DNA of 64,000 nucleotides from Diatrype stigma (lineage: Eukaryota; Ascomycota; Sordariomycetes; Xylariales; Diatrypaceae). Under the pieces are notes generated by a model, which searched no databases, had not been told where the DNA came from, and saw only the letters and a program-made list of their open reading frames with translations. Each line of letters begins with the position of its first letter. The first letter of the stretch is position 1. The DNA is taken from assembly GCA_022225965.2 (NCBI GenBank), contig JAKJXP020000024.1:186001-250000 (forward strand), given 5' to 3'. Shown here one piece after another: positions 60,320-64,000 of the stretch. The translations under genes and the position numbers were made by a program.

Positions 60320-63300
60320 GTTTCGTTCCGAAACTTTATTGAAAAAAAATTATTATTCGGCCGGAATTCGAACCCAAATGCTTTCTAAGTAATAAAGGAA
60401 TACCTTCGGATTTATCGCTTAGCCGCTATATTATTAGGCCCTTATTTAAGGCTAAGCAATAAGCAATTTTATATATTCGGTCTTGCTTAATTTTTTTGTT
60501 AAAACCCTTTTTATATATCCGGATGCCTATTTTTTTTTTCCGCGGCGCGTCCGTAATTGGTATTTCGGTTATTAAACTTTTTTTGCGAGTTTATTATTAT
60601 CTTTATATGCTTATTTAAATTCGTTAAATTCCGCGGCTTTACGTTATTCGTTTAAGCGTAATAGGGATTCGGATTAATCGGAATATTCCTTATGGTATTT
60701 TGTTAATGCTAACGGATTATTTCTAAATCTTTTAACATTATACCATTCGAAATTTAGGTTTTAATTCTTTTATTATACTTAATATTATAATTTATTATAA
60801 CGTATTCGAAAAGCGAAGATTTTTTTAATCTTCCATTTCTTTTTTCCGTTAAAATTAATTTTTTTATTCGTAAGGTTATTCGGAACTTATTTTGGTAATG
60901 GGTTATTAAGATATTTCCGTAATCAATTAGCGTAAAATATTTTAAAGCCTTTTTATAAATCCGGAAAATTAAAAACGTATAAATATCTTTTTATTTTAAT
61001 AATCGAATAATGGTTCCGTATTAAGGAATAATCGAATTTATTATTAAGTCGGTCGATTTCCGTTCTTGTTTTTTTGATAATATAAATGCGATTTTTTGGT
61101 TCGGTTTTTTTATATTCGAAATTGGGTTTTCGTTTATATTTATTAATCTAAATAATTATTCGTTTTTAAGCTTTAAATATAGCCGTTCGAGCCGTTTTTA
61201 AGTATTCGTATAAAATGTTAATAATTGCTTAGGCGTTTTGTCGATTTGCTTTTTTCCGTATCGTTATTTTTTTAAAGTCCGTTATTTAATGTTTTTAATT
61301 AAAAAATAAGAACATATCGAATCCGCGGTTTAATTTATAAGGCGCCATTTTAATTAATTCGTATAATAAAGCTATTTATATTGCATTTATTACGGGCATC
61401 GTTATTGCTTAATTATTTTAATAATAATTAATAAAGGAACGTAATTATTGATTATTTTATTCGTATATAATTTCGGCTTATTCCGCGGTTTAAAAATATC
61501 CTACCGAGGCCAATTTTATTTTAAATCCTATAATTTTAAAAAGTTCGTTCGTAAAATCAAAAATAAATTAAGGACCTTTATTGTTAATAACCGATTTTGG
61601 AATATTATATATTCGAAAAGGGCCTTTATAATACATTATCGCGGCGTTTTTTATAATAGTTGCTTTTATATATAACACTGTTTATGATCTTTTTTTAATC
61701 GGCAAATTATTACCAATAAGTTATCCTTTCCTGTTTTATTCAAAAATATCGATTTAAAATTTATTACGATATATTATTATGTTTGCAATGGTATTAATAA
61801 AAATTTAAACAAACCTAGGGCCTTATTTTTTGAATGTTTTGCAGCTTTATAAAGGCAATTTTTTACGAATCGGATTATATTAAAAGTTTAGCTAAGCTAT
61901 TAATATTTTTGGCTTATTAATTATCGTATTTTATGTTATTCCGGATGTTTTATAACAAATCGAAAATATACCTTTATAAGCAGCAGCGTTTTTAAATTAT
62001 TTTCGTCTAATATAATAAGTTATTCTCGAAAAAATATAAGTCGTTTATTTATCGAATATCCGTAATTATATATATAAATACCGAAATCCTTGGCTTTATT
62101 GCGATAATATTATAATTAATTATTTATAGCATTGGCTTAAAGTACCTTATTTATTAAAGCTATTTCCGATAATTCTAAAAGGTCGATATCTTTATTTAAT
62201 GCAAATATTAATATAAATCTTAATTCTTTTTTTCCGTTTGCCAAAAAAAGAACGCTAAAACATGTAATAAGCGTAACATCCGTTATTATGCCATTTTATT
62301 TACGCATTAACTGGAATAAAGTTATTATTCGATACGCGTTTTTTTTGGTTTTTTGCGTTTTTAGGTTTTCCGATTTCTTTATAAAAGCGTTTGCCAAAAC
62401 ATTTTCTAAATTTGGTCGATAAGTAATAACGAAATTATATTACGATAATAATTTTGTTTACCTTATTTGCCGTAAATTAAATAATTGCTTAATATTAAAA
62501 TATTTTAATACGTAATAATCCGTTATTATTATAAAAGAACGAAAAGTTTATAAGCCTATTAATTTCGCGTATTAACATTATAAAGCGCAAATAACCGTTA
62601 ATATTTTTTTGTTATATATATTATAGTTATATTTCGTTTCCTACATTGTTTTAAAGAAATAAATAACGAAAAACCAATCGTTATTTCCCATAATTCGCTA
62701 GAATATAGCCTTAGTTATTACCTTATTAAACGCGTTTATTTTAATACGAATTTCGTAATTATATAAAAAGTAACGCAATATCGATGCCTTAATTATGCAA
62801 CGTTTTAAGCATACGAATGCCGTAATACGTTCATTTGTTATATAAAACAATTCCTTCTTATAAGTAAGCTTTTAAAGCAACCGGATTATCCTTTTAAATT
62901 TACGTATAAATTTACGATAAAAATTACAGAATCCTAAAAAAAATTGTATCTTTTTAAGATTAATAAATGTTTTTTAGTTTTTAATTACCTTTATTTTTAC
63001 GGGATTTATTAAAATTCCATTAATATTAATTATAAAGCCGAAATATTTCGTTTTTGTAATATGGAATTCGTATTTATCCAGATCGGCCTATAACCTTATT
63101 TGTTTTAAGCGTATTAATATTTTATTTACGTATTAAACGTAATCCTTTTTGTTCTTAAAAAAATAAAAATATTATTAATATATACGTTACAAAATTAATT
63201 TAAATAATCGAATAAAATATCGTTAATAAATCGTTAAAAGGTTAAGGAACCGTTAATAAGTCCGAAAGGCAATATTTTATATTTATATGTTCCATATTTA

Positions 63301-64000
63301 ATACGAAAAGTTATAAGGTTTTATATTTTTTTTTACATTCGGATTTTATAAAAGGCTTATCGAATATCGATCTTAATGAAAATCTTCGTTTTGGAAATTC
63401 TTACGAAAGTTTTATTTATTAAAAACAAGGGGTATCGGTTTTTTTTCGTTATTGCGTTTAATTTGTAATAATTAATGCAAAAACGTAAGCCCCCGTTTGA
63501 CTTAAATGCGAATAACATCGATACGGCTTATAGTACGGAATTGGCTTTAATAAATCCTTTTTGCAAATATTTCATAATATATTTACGACAAATCTTTAAT
63601 TTTTTAATGCACATTTTGTATAATAGGCTGTATTTTAATTTTTTAGGTTTCCCATTAAGTTCGATATAATAGTTTATATTTAAGCGTTTTTATATTAATT
63701 CGTTTAATACCATTTTATTAAAGACGTTTAAATAATTATGATATTCTTTAGGTATAATTCGGATATATACTTTTTGTAAGGCTTTTTTATTTCGAATTAA
63801 AGAATCCGATTAAGCAGTTTTTTTATTAGAAATAATACGATTAATTTCGTATAAAGATATATTTTAAATAATAATAATTTTGGCCAGATATAAAAAAGCC
63901 ATTACGCTAATAAATGCGAAATTAAAAAGGCATATTCGGTATTAATTAAAGCAATTTCTTTTAAGTTTATATGGCCTTTATGCGTTTTATTTAAGATATA
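60320..64000 (-). pseudogene. Decayed pol of element A (RT, RNase H, integrase)
   Basis: Reverse transcriptase: PKEYHNYLNVF (63,752), KSNGGLRFCINYYKLNAI (63,503-63,450), IKIDIR (63,375-63,360), ILPFGLINGS (near 63,260) and YINNI (63,182-63,168) in place of the YxDD box. ADLDKYEFHITKTKYFGF follows near 63,090-63,030. RNase H: YNIYNKKILTV and YNFVITYRPNLENVLAN (about 62,620-62,380). Integrase: VKNCLYKAAKHSKNKA (about 61,866-61,820), a degraded zinc-binding region with a Cys turned into Tyr, then TGKDNLLVIICRLKKDHKQC (61,740-61,680). Many stops sit at former Trp/Gln codons. Non-functional. Confidence 0.88.

Larger units (their letters stand above)
58660..64000. other. AT-rich RIP-mutated block
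   Basis: Composition switches abruptly to A/T at about 58,660 and stays so to the window end. CpA and TpG are visibly scarce and TpA abundant, while CpG (tcg, acg, ccg) persists. This is the pattern expected of fungal RIP, which converts CpA to TpA. Frames are riddled with stops; no intact gene is present. Confidence 0.9.
60073..64000 (-). mobile_element. Element A: Gypsy-type LTR retrotransposon, 5' end outside window
   Basis: In minus-strand order: reverse transcriptase, RNase H, integrase zinc region and core, polypurine tract, then a 226-bp LTR. The order RT-RNaseH-IN defines Ty3/Gypsy. Gag, protease and the 5' LTR would lie beyond base 64000. The 5 bp next to the LTR (60068-60072, ggatt) are the expected position of one target-site copy. 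Confidence 0.88.

Noticed and set aside
60362..60450. tRNA-like T-arm (GGGTTCGAATTCC on the minus strand) just inside the 3' LTR of element A
   Set aside because: The T-arm looks right, but I could not build a matching acceptor stem or a clean anticodon arm. The stretch also lies in the continuous decayed pol/3' region leading to the polypurine tract.

Overview
The window looks like chromosomal DNA of a filamentous ascomycete (Pezizomycotina, probably Sordariomycetes). The evidence is short GT-AG introns (about 50-110 nt) with CTAAC/CTAAT branch points, pyrimidine-rich leaders, lignocellulose oxidases of ascomycete type, and an AT-rich block whose retroelements carry repeat-induced point mutation (RIP) damage. 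No species can be named. Twelve protein-coding genes are supported. Exon borders were derived by hand from splice signals and reading frame, and every spliced gene closes exactly in frame.

Layout. 0-2.2 kb: fimbrin (sac6, -). 3.9-4.5 kb: a small secreted four-cysteine protein (-). 5.8-6.6 kb: a TMEM234-type membrane protein (-). 11.2-14.1 kb: a C2-domain cytokinesis protein of the Fic1/Inn1 type (+). 15.4-16.7 kb: an AA9 lytic polysaccharide monooxygenase (-). 20.7-23.7 kb: a cellobiose dehydrogenase with cytochrome and flavin domains (+). 24.4-26.4 kb: an MFS drug/H+ antiporter (-). 26.4-39.1 kb: a 12.6-kb stretch with no gene I can support, but with several microsatellites. 39.1-43.0 kb: an ORP1-like gene with one very long intron (+). 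45.1-46.3 kb: a HAD class IIA hydrolase of the CECR5/HDHD5 type (+). 47.8-48.6 kb: an unrecognised acidic-tailed protein (-). 50.1-52.4 kb: a proline/glutamine-rich protein with a separate conserved-looking C-terminal domain (+). 53.9-54.7 kb: a probable mitochondrial protein of unknown function (-).

58.66-64.0 kb is an AT-rich, RIP-mutated block. Two different Gypsy-type elements lie here on the minus strand. Element A (reverse transcriptase, RNase H, integrase, polypurine tract, 226-bp 3' LTR) sits inside the integrase-chromodomain part of element B, so this is a nested insertion. Catalytic acidic codons are changed by G-to-A mutation in both.

The clearest functional link is the divergent LPMO/CDH pair. 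CDH oxidises cellobiose and its cytochrome domain can feed electrons to AA9 LPMOs, so the two enzymes form one oxidative cellulose-cleaving system and share a 4-kb upstream region. The other genes are housekeeping or of unknown role and show no obvious joint pathway.
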